From: Phoma sp. XZ068 | Lineage: Eukaryota > Ascomycota > Dothideomycetes > Pleosporales > Didymellaceae | Assembly (NCBI GenBank): GCA_004835665.1 | Contig: RBKR01000023.1 | Coordinates: 186,001-250,000 of the forward strand | Length of the DNA stretch: 64,000 nucleotides | Reading direction: 5' to 3' | In this document: positions 12,171 to 23,600 of the stretch, one piece after another | How positions within the stretch are numbered: position 1 is the stretch's first letter | Layout: every line of letters starts with the position of its first letter | Position numbers and translations under genes: made by a program | The notes under the pieces: model-generated | Databases searched by the model: none | Told to the model about the DNA's origin: nothing | What the model saw: only the letters and a program-made list of their open reading frames with translations

Positions 12171-14558
12171 CTGTCGGCACTAGGGAGAATTAATCGTATG
12201 CGATGGTGCGCTGGGAATTTACAGGGCGCGACCTGCTGTGAGGACTGATGGAGGGCTTGCGGTCCCTGGGAAGGTACTAAAGCCAAGGGTGAAAAGAGAA
12301 GGTTTAGCAGGACCTGTTGAGGCTCAAAACCGGGACTGAGACTGTACCTTATACTGAATCACGGGACACCGTGGCCATTGTCTCCATCTGAAAATGGTTT
12401 ATCCGCGATAGAATGTCGACATAGTCAAAGATTAGTATTGGCCTTTTGAGCGGTGCGATATTGCCCCGACTCATCTCTTCTGAATTGATCCCTTTCGCCA
12501 GGGCACCCAAAATTTTACCAGAGGCCAGCATTGACGTTTCAGCCGTTGTATGTTCATTGAGATGATCACTAAACTGGCTCACTGGTCCTCCGTACTGAGC
12601 AGTTGTGATCATAGGGGATCTGATCAATTTTGCATCCTCGCAAGCTGATGCACGAGTCGCTCATTCCATAAGTTGAGCGTCTGTAATTACAATATGCTCT
12701 CTTTCAAGCAAAAATCCGTCGTCCTAGCGATTGATGATCCTGAGATGAAAAGCTGATTACTAAATACCTCTTTTTGGCGACCCTGCCTAGCTTGGCCCAG
12801 TCACAACATTTGATAGCTGCCGAATAGTAATCAGGAAATACATCAACTTTGTCCCAGAAAAGCTGATATGAGCGTCGAGCAGGCCACAACAATACACTAG
12901 CGCCAGCAACGGAGACGGTGCAACACACAGATAGAGAGAGAGCGTGAATAAGCGCATGGAAGAGTACCTAAGTAGAAAGCAAAGGCCGAGCGGCAGACGG
13001 ACACAAGCCGACACCCGCCAAGAAAGCGTTGCAGCCCCACAAAAGTTAGCAAGAGGGAAAACACACTGCTAGCGCAGCTACAGGCCGAGACGATAGGTAT
13101 TAACAACTTCATTTTTAATCTCAGCACGTGGTGACCGTTACCAACCCCCGCTGTAGCCATAGAGAACAGCATTAAACTATTATCTACATTCTTGTCTATC
13201 AGAGCAAATACAACCAAATCTAAGACCATGTCCTTACTAACTTACTTAGGTATAATAATATCTAGACTGTCGTGAGTATGCTATGACTAGCCAAGAAAGC
13301 TAATGGCTGAATTAGGCAGATATAAATTGTTAGTTGAATAGAGATTGTTATTTCGACCTAGAAAGAGCTACATACTATGTATCTGTACTTATTAATACTT
13401 TAGTCTTCGATACCAGAGCTTATACATGCACTCAAAGCCATCCCATTGGCATTTTGCATTTTTGAAATACCGTTCTACAACAACCTATGACATCGCGTCA
13501 TAGCAATCCAGGTCTCGGGCAGAGTAGCGATTTTCAACTAGGGCTCTACAAATACATCAGGCTCAGATAAGCTACACCCCATCAAGCCATGCACACTTAC
13601 TTGCTAATTCCCAACCCACGACAGATCTATTACCACGTAAATTGCAGAGCCGTACACTCGCAAATATCGAAATAACACAATACATCCAACAAAGCAAACC
13701 AACCACCCAATACAAAATCGACCCGCACAACCTACAGATCGCCGCCCTCGGAAATATCGAGCCTCCATCTCAAGATCTGCAAACCGCGGAACGGCTCGAG
13801 CGGGCATCACAATGCGAGCCCACACGCTCTACTATACAACACATCCTCCAAGCGGCGTCGCAACAAGCACGCATTTTGAACCATGATAGCCGATATCCTT
13901 CAGCTCGTACGCACTCACAAAGGACACAGGCAGAACATACACCAACAAAGGCGAACATCACTTGCGCAGCACAAGCACTGTACAACATCAACGTGCTCAG
14001 GGCCGCTAGTCATAACCCTCCACTGTTGGTTGTCCGAAGTACGTACGAAAGAACAAGAGTCATTCCTGGACGTGCATGAGCCATCTCTGATTCATAGATC
14101 CATGCAGTTTAACCCACAGTATTAAGTTTGGAGACTCTGCGCGGTGAGGAAAGTAGCGCGATTGGGACTTGGTGACCTGGGTTGGTGTGTCGATCGGTGG
14201 AGGTATAGCGTGATATTGGGTATGGGAGTGCAGCTAGAGTGGAGAGAAGAAGGTATTGGAAAGTTTTTGCGGCGTTTTTGCGGCATAATATCATTGTGCA
14301 GTATTGCTCTGCTCGGTTTGGCCAAGAGTGCAGTCCGCATGGTAACAAGTACATGTAGTCTCGAGATGGGAAGTATGGTATCACATATGAGAATGATGGC
14401 TCGAGCTAGAATACAGATTACAAATTGTATGAATTGGCTGAGGTCATTTTGTTAGCTAACGATCCACCATGCCGAAGTCCATCAGTCTCTTAAATGCTAT
14501 TTACCACACTCTTTCTTCCACGCCTATCCGTCGCCGCACTCGAACTACATCACACCTC
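12171..14558. other. Intergenic, partly A/T-rich, no intact gene
   Basis: About 2.4 kb upstream of the ABC transporter, so its promoter lies at the left end. From about 13,085 to 13,450 the sequence becomes T/A-rich with many TAG and TAA triplets, possibly an old mutated repeat. From about 13,600 to 14,000 the + strand is A/C-rich and open for 145 codons, but it has no ATG. No domain is recognisable on either strand. Confidence 0.45.
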
Positions 14559-15775
14559 CTAAACAACAGTGCTGCTCGCCGCAGCCGTACTCGTCGGCCT
14601 CGGTCCCCCAGGCGCACCACTAGGAGGCGGCCCACCAGGGCCTCCACCACCACCGGGGTTGGCCACACCGCCGCCCTCACCAAAGCTTACTGCAGCCCTG
14701 GGCGTCGTAACAGCAGACGGATCGATACCGACGGTGACCCAAGCGAAAATGCCCTCCTCGACGCTGTCGCCGAGGTAGACGTAGTTGAGGACTGGGTCAG
14801 AGGTGGCGGCTTCCTGGGCGAAGATGTTGTCGTCGACGTTGAGGAGGAGGGTTTGCTGGTTGGTGGTGTAGGGCTCGACGGACTCGGCGTCGGTGATGAG
14901 CTTTTGGTCGAAGAAGATTTGGCCGACGTGGGAGACGTGGCCGCCGGTGAGGGTCTTGTTCTTCTCGTTGATAGTAGAGTTGATGTGCGCAAGGACTGGA
15001 TGGGTTAGTAAAGTTGGCTTCAGGAAGTGTGGACGTCTTACCGTGAATGTGGGTGGTGCGCCCGGTGTAGTGACCAGGGAAGGTGGTGTCAAACTGCAGG
15101 ATGCCGTTCTCGTTGCTGAACTGGATACCGCGGAACATGGTGTTGTTGATGTTGCTCGCGTCGGCAGTGTTGCCGTTACCGCCAGCAACTACACCGCCGT
15201 ACACACCCGTGCTGTTGCAGTGCCATGCCTCAAGGGCAACTTGGGGAATTGGCTCGCACGTCGTGGTATCGATGACCTGAACGTCGAAGGTCAGCGGTAC
15301 ACCAGGGTTGCCGTCGGTGATGTCCTGGCGGACGTATTCGCCGGAAACCCCTACATGACGAGTCAGTGCTTGCTAAGGTATAAGAGAGGAAATTCCTACA
15401 GTAAGGACCCTCAGTGGTCTCAGGCTGGAGGATGCACGAAGCATTGCCAGCAAAGATGACATCATCTGGGCTGTCTGGTGTGACGGAGGCGTTCGAGTGG
15501 TGATCAGTGTTCAGAACATCCTCAAAGTCGCGCTTAACAATGCCACGCTTCGTGCGCAGGTGCTGAACCATGGCCTTACGGCGGCTAATCAAAGCAGCCT
15601 GGCGGGTTTTGAGGCTCTCAGCGCAGTGAGCGAGACCGGTATACGAGTCGCTCGCAAGGAACGCAGCGCGCTCGGCGAGCTCCTCGGCGATGTCATGGCC
15701 AGGATGAGCCACAGCGGGTGCAGAGAAGAAGAAAGACGCCGCAAGGGCGATGAAAGAAGGTGAGAAGTAGACCAT
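14559..15775 (-). CDS. Extracellular intradiol ring-cleavage dioxygenase
   Basis: Predicted secreted non-haem Fe(III) dioxygenase that opens catechol-type rings between the two hydroxyls. Exons 15775-15400, 15350-15042 and 14995-14559 (introns 49 and 46 nt) give 373 residues. Residues 1-23 form a signal peptide (hydrophobic core, then VAHPGHD). The expected 2-Tyr/2-His iron ligands are visible: Tyr125 (EGPYW), Tyr220 (FPGHY), His226 and His228 (THIH). Other family motifs are GVPLTFDVQVID and EAWHCNSTGVY. The C-terminus is a Gly/Pro/Ser-rich tail, perhaps a linker or cell-wall association region. This fungal-specific secreted group differs from cytosolic catechol 1,2-dioxygenases. The likely role is breakdown of lignin- or plant-phenol-derived aromatics. 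Confidence 0.93.
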
Positions 15776-17537
15776 CTTGATTGCCTGTTGGTTTCTGGTC
15801 GATGATGGTGCGCCTCAGTCACGGACAGTCAGTCAACTTATATGCATCCTTCTGGCCAGACATCTTCGCAATCGCCCAGCCAACAAGCCGTCAGTCCAAG
15901 ACTCGGTCGTGGCGAACAGGGGCGAGTGTACTCCGGTTGCGTGCTCTCACGATAAAGGACTCATGAAAGGATTCGCGGATGGCAGGTTGTAAACGGCAGG
16001 ATGTGACAAACTCCGCCCTTTCCATTGGTCGTTCCACAACATCGCAATTGAGAATCCCTCAACAGCACCTACTTTTCATGCAACCGTCATTTCAATCCCT
16101 CCTAGTTTGCCATGTAGACGCCGTTTGAAACGGGTGCTAGTCCTGGAGTAGTAGGATCAAAGGCGCCAGCGGTGCGGTCCGACAGAGAATCCTGTGCCTG
16201 AGTTCCGAGTTGTCAATGCGCAACAAAGTTTGTGATGTCGTTTCTGCAGCCTTGCATTATCACAGGTGGTCGAGGTACTAGAGTGAATTGCCAAGAGTAC
16301 ATGGTGCGGTCTTGGCTAATCTTTTGGACTCCTGATTGGCCGCGGCCTTTCGTGAACTTCCCCAATGGGCAATAGGACTCCGCCGAATCGCAGAGAGCGT
16401 CGTAAGCCGTTTAAACAAGCTGCCATTGGCAAATGCTTCAGCAAGTTTTGTGCTACGCACAAAGAAGGGGCGTCGTAAGCTCGAGGTTTAAGCAGCCGTG
16501 TTCTAGACTTGGCAAATGCTTTATGCAGTTGTGATACTCCGGCAATTGTTTGTTGCGTGGCATCTGCAAGGGCGTTTACCGGCTGCTGGACTTTGAGTGC
16601 AACGTAGTGGAATGTGGGGTGTAGCGGCTGAAGCTCTGGGTAGTTCCGTGGCGGGTGATGTGCATCGTACCTGGTCCCCGAACAGCTGTGGCTATCCTTG
16701 CCAGATGTAGTTCGGAAACGGGAGTGCTTTCCGCGATTTGATGTACGACGCCTTATCGCACAATCCTCACCTTTGGAGTGTGATGAGGGTTGTGCATTTC
16801 TTACCATACGTACTTTCTCAGCAACCTCTAGCCATTGTTCGAATGCCGTATGTGGTTGATGCAACGACTTGAGTTGGTATCGAATTTGCTTCGACCACTC
16901 GTGGCCCTGGCAATGCGACGGGTGAAGGCGTTGAGACAACGCCACTCATCTGCGGGTGTCAATTTGCTGCAAGGTCTGCAACACAAGTGGAATTGCGAGT
17001 GTCGTCAGCTTCAGTCTGACCTGCCATATGTGATGCTTGGCAGGATGTCTGCACTATGCGGTATGCCTGTGTCAGAAGCTTTTGAGATTGTACCTATGAT
17101 GGGATTTTCCGAGTGGCAAGCATGTGCGCTCCTCGTCTATGGTCGAGTGATGGTTGGCTGCATGGGATGTTGGCAGGAGGAGCAGCGGGAGGGGATTGAT
17201 TTCGGTTGGCTTTGGGTTCAGCACGTACAGGTTTCGATCGCGCCTGCCTCAGGTGGTCACTGCCTTGCGCCATGCCGACCTGCATTCTGGGACAAGAAGG
17301 AAGCATACGGTAGAACAGAGAAGATCTGGTACAGGTAGGGTGACTTCTTGTTACTGACTTCGAGCACTCTACTTCTGGGCTCTTGTCGGCTTTTATGAAA
17401 GCCCGTTTGACAGGAGCTTACGTTAAGCTTACGAAGTCACAGTGCGCTATCTCTGAAGCCTAACCCGATGACCGTATCTGCACACCACGCTCCACGCCAC
17501 CTGGTACTCACTGCGATCTCAACGTGATCATCTAAGC
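15776..17537. other. Intergenic, no gene recognised
   Basis: Dioxygenase promoter at the left end and the 3' flank of the aldolase-domain gene at the right. A 16,316-16,945 minus frame (no ATG for its first third) and a 16,835-17,338 plus frame overlap each other; neither shows a domain or a coding pattern, and I call neither. Confidence 0.45.
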
Positions 17538-18453
17538 CTACCTCTGCGGCTCCGGCGGCGTACCCAACTCGTTCACGAACTGCCCACTCCTCTCCACTTC
17601 CTTCACCCACTGGTTCCACGGCTTAAACACAATCCACGCATTCATATTCGCTGTGTGCTTTCTCTCCTGGGCGCTCAGATACTTCACCCCACTCCCACCT
17701 ACAGCATTGTTCAACAGCAGCGCTTTGGTTTGCACTCGTGCATTGCTCGCTGCATAGTAAGCGTAGTCAGTGACCTGCTCGATGCTGGTTGCAACCGTGA
17801 CGAAGCCATGGCCGCGCTGCAGGACCGTAGTGTGGAGGGGTGAGGTGGGCTGGGTAGTGTTGATGCCGAAAGTTGTGGCGAGAGCGTCGCCCAGTCTAGG
17901 TGTATTGACGAGCAGGTCTCGTGGGTCGTCCGCAGCGTAGGCAGTCTCGATGTCCCAGTTCGGGACTTGTTGGCCTAAGGGGAGTAAGACGCTGGTAAGG
18001 ATTTGATGGAAACAATAGAGCAGACCAAGGAAGCCTGCCATATGGTACACCGGCTCTGGACTGATGCTGTCAAGGGCTGTGTATGGCAGGACATCTTCTG
18101 AATGAGAGTGTACGACGGCATTGATGTCGGGGTAGGCTTTCATGATTGCGGAGTGGATGTAGCGCTCTGCGTAACCGCCTACTGTGCCGTTCACAGGCGA
18201 ACCGTCTGCGATGTGGTATTCACCGAGATCCTTGGGCCCAGAAACTACTGCTGGTCCTATGTCATATTCAGTAAGTATTTCAGGTGCATGGTGAGTGTTA
18301 CAAGATCCCACCCAGCTGCAAAGCAATGAAAAACGTCGTGTTCGTATTCGGGTTGCGCACACTAACGTGACCAAAGGAATCAAGCACGTTGTGATAGCTC
18401 AGGATGTGGTTTGCAGTGATTAGTGTGGACATGAGCCCTGTGATGTTAACCAT
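17538..18453 (-). CDS. Class II aldolase/adducin-domain protein
   Basis: Predicted metal-dependent aldolase/epimerase-fold protein (PF00596); substrate unknown. Exon 1 is 18453-18312; a 55 nt intron (18311-18257) has a weak donor (GTGGGA). The rest is 18256-17538. The likely Zn ligands are the H-S-H of VVHSHSED and the His of QRGHGF. Other family motifs are DSFGHVSVRNP, GGYAERYIHS and YHMAGFLG. The frame is open through 18025-17975, but those 51 nt interrupt the conserved junction FLG-QQVPNWDI and begin GT and end AG, so they are probably a second intron (269 residues spliced, 286 if retained). The start at 18453 follows an in-frame stop. Some relatives carry an N-terminal signal peptide, so an upstream exon cannot be excluded. 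Confidence 0.82.
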
Positions 18454-18894
18454 TTTGTACTAGGTGTCGTTCTGCGCTCAGGATTGGGTATGCGGCAGTC
18501 AGATTGCCTGGTAGCACTGCAAACTTTATAGTCGTAGACATCATCATTGCCGTGATGTCATGCTGGGTTGTCACGTAGTCCTTCGCATCTGCAGACTCTC
18601 GTTAGTGTCGATGTCAGCACGACGATCTCGGATTTCAGCAAGCGGACAAGCTCGGCTGCTCGCGCCGGTCGCACAAGGTACCGCTGCGAGGCTGAGCACA
18701 ATCCAGTCATGTTGGACAGTTCGCAAAAGTAAAGAAAAGTACGAGTGAGCGTGTAAAATCGCGGATTCGATAATGTAGGACGATGGATGCTTTTGTCGTG
18801 GTATCGAAATCGTGACCGTAATCTACCGCAATGCCGTTGACGCCAAACTCCGTAAGATGCTCTCGCTCGATGGGCTCAGTCCGGACAGACCAAA
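18454..18894. other. Short intergenic gap
   Basis: Promoter side of the aldolase-domain gene and 3' flank of RLP24. It contains a frame with a hydrophobic stretch near 18,700 (minus) that could be a lost or cryptic signal-peptide exon of the aldolase gene, but it has no ATG in frame. Confidence 0.35.
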
Positions 18895-19569
18895 CTACGC
18901 ATCGACATCCATAGCCTCGGTGCCACCACCGGCCTTCCTCGCCAGCTTCCTCTTGCTCTTCTGCTTGGGCAGCGTCTCCTCGAGATCGCTGTCCAGCTCG
19001 CTCTCGTCCATGTCGATCTCCTTCCGCCTCTTGTCGACCTTGGCCTTGACTGCGGCGACGTCGACGAGCTGCTCCTGCTCGTCCAGCTGCTGGGCGGCGA
19101 AGCGCTCGCTCGGCGGCAGCAGGTGCTGGTTCTCCTCGACCAGCTTGCGGTCCTCCTCGCGCTGGCGCTGCTTGTTGCCGCGCATGCGGGCCTTGTAGAA
19201 GGCGCGCTCGCGGCGGGCGCGGATCTCGGTGACACGCGACATGGCCTTGAGCGTCGTCTGGACAAGGTCACGGTTGTAGCGCACGGGGATGTTGCGGCGC
19301 TGGGCAAAGGCGAGCGTGCTGTCGACGGTCATTTCCTTGCCGTGCGCGCGGCGGAACGACTTGGTCCAGGCCAGCTTGCGGGGGTTTCGCTTCATCTTGA
19401 AGTTCTTGTGGCATTTTGACTTGCAGAACCGGAAGGCCTTTGCATCGTTGCGCACTGATTGGGTCAGCCTCTATCGCGCGCCGAGGGCAGCGGGCGCATG
19501 CATACCAAAAGTGATGCCCTTGGACGGGTACACGGGCGACGAGCAAAAGTAACACGTCTCGATTCTCAT
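18895..19569 (-). CDS. RLP24: Ribosome biogenesis protein RLP24
   Basis: Assembly factor of the pre-60S ribosome (L24e family). It holds the place later taken by eL24 and recruits the AAA-ATPase Drg1 in the cytoplasm. Exons 19569-19506 and 19454-18895 (51 nt intron) give 207 residues. The N-terminus MRIETCYFCSSPVYPSKGI plus FCKSKCHKNFKMKRNPRK shows the L24e zinc-binding fold with two Cys pairs. Basic helical and coiled segments follow (MSRVTEIRARRERAFYKARM). The C-terminus is acidic then basic, as in RLP24 but not in ribosomal eL24. It is divergent from PAM18 across a short shared promoter. Confidence 0.96.
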
Positions 19570-19853
19570 GGTGCCGGTGGATGTCCCTTGTCGGCGGTTC
19601 CTGGAGTGGAGGGTTGGTGTTGCGGGCGCCACGAACAAATTCTAGCGGACCCTCGATGGCCAAGATTTCGGCCCCACACCGCTGGCCAATGGGGAAACGG
19701 CGACCGCCGCGACTTCCTCAATCTTTTGCCCGGCGCCGTTTGGCCTGCGCATCTATCGCCCTCCTCTGCAGCATCCATCGGCCTCTGCCTCCGCTCGTCG
19801 TTGCATTCCCCGCCATCGGCTCTCTCGACTACAATCCACATACCTACGCCAAC
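19570..19853. promoter_or_regulatory. Divergent promoter RLP24 / PAM18
   Basis: 284 nt separate two housekeeping start codons pointing away from each other. The interval is GC-rich and lacks an obvious TATA box. Confidence 0.6.
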
Positions 19854-20266
19854 ATGTCTGTCTGGCTCTGGGGCCTCGGTCTGGGCGCTGGTGCCTTCTT
19901 CGTACGCCGCTCCCCACCCGTCAACGACCATGACTAACACCATCAGGGTCGCGCTGCCCTCGTCGCAATACGCAAGAACGGTGTCGGCGGCTCCAAGCTG
20001 GGGCGCAGCTTTTACAAGGGCGGTTTTGAGCCCAAGATGACACGGCGAGAAGCCGCTTTGATCCTGGAGATGCCGTATGTGCAGCCGAGTTACAAAGGCA
20101 GCAGCATCCACTGACATCCAGCAGAGAACGTGGCATCACAAAAGACCTCCTCCGCAAGAAGCACCGATCGCTCATGCTGCTCAACCACCCCGATCGCGGC
20201 GGTTCCCCGTACCTGGCCACCAAGGTCAACGAGGCCAAGGAGATGCTCGAGAAGGAGGTCAAGTAA
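19854..20266 (+). CDS. PAM18: PAM18/TIM14, J-domain subunit of the mitochondrial import motor
   Basis: Inner-membrane J-protein that stimulates mtHsp70 at the TIM23 channel. Exons 19854-19901, 19947-20074 and 20125-20266 give 105 residues. The N-terminal hydrophobic stretch (WLWGLGLGAGAFFG) is the membrane anchor. It is followed by the matrix segment with YKGGFEPKMTRREAALIL and a J domain with the diagnostic HPD (LLNHPDRGGSPYLATK). The second intron ends in a tandem acceptor CAGCAG. The downstream AG (exon from 20125) gives the family-like spacing LEMPERG; the upstream AG would add one residue. The short length without an N-terminal intermembrane-space extension is usual outside yeast. Confidence 0.95.
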
Positions 20267-23200
20267 GCGACCAATTTGGAAAAGTAGGAAACATCGAGAG
20301 AAGAAGAGATGTATAAACATGTGTACTATATGATGGCCCGATTACACTGCATGAGCATGGCGTTTGTTGGGATTGTATAAGAGTTTGAGAGACTTGGGCA
20401 TACGGCGGTCCAGGCTGGAAGGAGAGCAGCGTCACGAGTGCATTTGGCACGACTAGAACCATGATAATACCCACTACTCTATTATACGTACAGCACGCTT
20501 CCGGTCATTATTCGATACTTACAACAAGACTCTCCCAAGTCTGCAGCTTGCGTGATTGTTGCACTCAATGGCGAGTTTAAACAAAATCGTGATGATGCGC
20601 AGCATATTTCAGCCTACGAACATTCTGCGTTAGAAACATCTTCAAATGTAAGACGATTGCATGTCTGCATCTCTACTCTCTCAGCGCTGTATAAAGCCTT
20701 GTCAATTCCAAGCCGATCATTAAGAGACCTACAGCACTACAACATCAAAACGTCAAAATACAGAAACACACCCAAATTCTGCTATCACTCATTTCAAAAG
20801 TCCACAATTCTTTCAAAACCTTGCAAATGGTCGTCATGTTTCTGCCCTCGCCGCCCTCAAAGTGCACATGCACGTGAGTTACAAGATATGCGACTTTCTT
20901 CCAAATGTTCTGACTTGCCTGTTTAAAATTCCAAATACTGTTCACGATATTGTTCGGGTCGACTGTCAATATCTCTTCTCAACATGAAATATTTGCGCTT
21001 CTCTCGAAAAGTTTTTGCCCATGGCGACATGCTCGCCCCAAAAAGCTGCTCTATTCAAGCTTTCGACACACATAAAAATCAAGATGGCTTACACATGACA
21101 AATGCACGACGAATCATCTGTAACAGCAGAGATAAGACTTCTGAGTACGCTGGCCAGGAACGACAAGCCGAACGACATCCACCTACTTTAAAGCCACGTC
21201 TATTTCAAAACTGAAGGACATATCTGCGCGGCATGGTAACGACTACACAGTCCTAGCCTGAAAACTTCTTGCCAAAAATCGAAAAAACCTGCCTCTTCAT
21301 GTGCAAACCTACATATTCGGCAAATTAAAGAAACTCGTATCATGCGTGGCTTTCTTGCTCCACTTTGAAATCGCTCATACAGATATCAAAATGAGGGCAC
21401 GCTCGTCATGAACAGAATTGCAAATACAAGCAGACAAGGAGTGCCATTGTAAATTGAGAAATTACAAAGAGCTACTGCACGACGAATTTTATCGTTGAAT
21501 ATGAATCGGCGGTGTTCGAGGAAGAGTAAGATGAAGGCCACGAAAGTGCAGTATCCACGCATTTATGTCGAGCACCTGAGGTATTACCGGCATTACTGAT
21601 AACATTCATTCCATCCATGTACTCAAATCTCTTCTCAGAACGTCAGTTCAAAGACCATATGTTCCGGGTCGACACACACTCTTTACATGCATAGATTTAC
21701 GGATAGAACGCCAGCACTGATCTGAAATGTGTTGATCTTCGGAAAACTTTGCTCGTGACGGATATGCGGTTATTGGAACGAACATGAGATGTGCCAGAAA
21801 TCTCCCCCTACCATGATACGCTTAATGCAAAAGATATGACAGTCTCAAAGCCCGCGCGATGAATACTCCAACTTATCATCTTCTCTTTCAATGGAGTTTA
21901 CTTTGCCGATAAACCGTTCCTCCGTCAAAACGAAATATCAATTGAGTGATGTCGGCTTCTCAATGTGTTGGCCGAATCCTTCACCAAAAACAAGTGTTTC
22001 TTATTCATGCTGTTCTCAGTGTGGACAAGTCCCACATATCAGCAGCAATGGATCCGGTCTCTGTGGAATGCAGCTCCACTACCAAACTTTCGCAAAGGCG
22101 CTGTATGAAGTGATAAATCAGCATGTGAGGCGCCATAGCCTGCCTTGCGACTTTCTCATCTTCCTTCACGTTCATGTCACAAATACGCTTACATCGATAT
22201 ATGACCATCTTCATGGTATTCACAGCCTTCTATCTTGATATATCTGAACATACAAAAGTTCCAGGTGCTACAACCACGTCAAATACCCCATCCTGTGAAT
22301 TGGATGCGTATATGTTGCCCAGTAAATCCGAAGCACAAACCTACAAGCATGACAGGAAAAAAAACTCTTCCTTCCAAAAGTCTTATCATCGGGAGCTGAT
22401 TCAGCATTTCTGACACGTATTCACAAATGGGTACGGTGAATTAATATGTTGGTCCTACTGATACTGACAGGTTCTTTGGGATATAATTTTCGACTAGGAG
22501 AGCAATTCACAGTTTGAAATGGAATTCAACCACGATAAGTTCAGTGATTACGTCTGGATTGACACACGTATTCTCATACTTCCCAACTCCTACAATTAAT
22601 CCACAAGATATGCCATTGTACAGTTCTATGCTTCTCAAAATAATATCCCAGCATCAAGAGTGTTCAAAAAAGTTTAGTACTTCAATCAAATTTTTAACAA
22701 GTTCAACACCACACTTCTCTCAAAATGCACACGTCGTCAGATATGTTTTTACTGCGAACAAAACGTCATCCACTATCGAAGATATATGCAAGCAGCTTCC
22801 AGCTTGGAAACAATCTCTCTACTGTTTTTGCAGCACTACTGTAATTAAAATGGCGATTATTGCTGGGCATGTGTCGAGTTGGTGGAGAATAAAAGTTGAA
22901 TAGCTGCAGTACCATATTGCCTCTTCACAATCATAGCAAATTGTTCGCTGTCAAATACATGTACGAACCTGCGACGAAACACTGTGCAACTACCCAGACT
23001 TTGTTCGAAAACGGGATCGATCTGGCAAATATCCCTCCATTTGGTAGCCGGAAAAAAGCGTCAGCGGAATACCGTATGCCCTGCTACATAAAAATCAATG
23101 CCGTGCTTCTCATACGGCCTTGAGGAGTCCGCCAACAAGGGCTTCGAAAAACCGCCGATGGGAAGCGTCTGCATCTGTATAGCCTCATATCCACCACTTC

Positions 23201-23600
23201 ACTCAACTTAGATACCGCCTAGCTCAAAAGCTCTTGTCAAACGCAATATGCTTCTGACCGAGCTCGGAGCAGTCCAATGCGGGGAGGTAGATCTCTACTC
23301 CGCAATGCACACGGCCGTTCCACAAGTTGTTCCAACTAGCTCTTCTCCAAAAGACGCGACATTTTTGCGAACGGTCAGATTATTGTGGTACCGCAACGTA
23401 CACCTGACGAGCGAATGTAATCTCGAACTGCACAATTCCCAGTTCGCGTTCAAACATTCCATATGGCGTAGGGAGCATGGTTTGCTCTCCAAATCAAATC
23501 CAAATTTTCAGTTGCACTAATATCGCGAATGGCCATCCATTTCTCCACATGGCTGGTCGTTTGTAAAGGCCAAGAAAGTTCTCTGGACAAATGGTACGGT
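20267..23600. other. Gene-free block, A/C-rich top strand
   Basis: I recognise no gene, RNA or intact repeat. By hand count the + strand holds about 20 CAAAA but only about 3 TTTTG. Cytosine also exceeds guanine in most lines sampled (for example around 20,760-20,820 and 22,560-22,620). Short frames exist on the + strand but lack domains and splice support. It mirrors the block at 32.8-36.2 kb. Confidence 0.6.

Noticed and set aside
13642..14079. 145-codon + strand frame
   Set aside because: No ATG in the frame, no splice-consistent upstream exon, no domain.
16316..16945. 209-codon minus frame overlapping a 167-codon plus frame
   Set aside because: The minus frame starts at GTG; neither frame shows a family motif or coding-like codon use.
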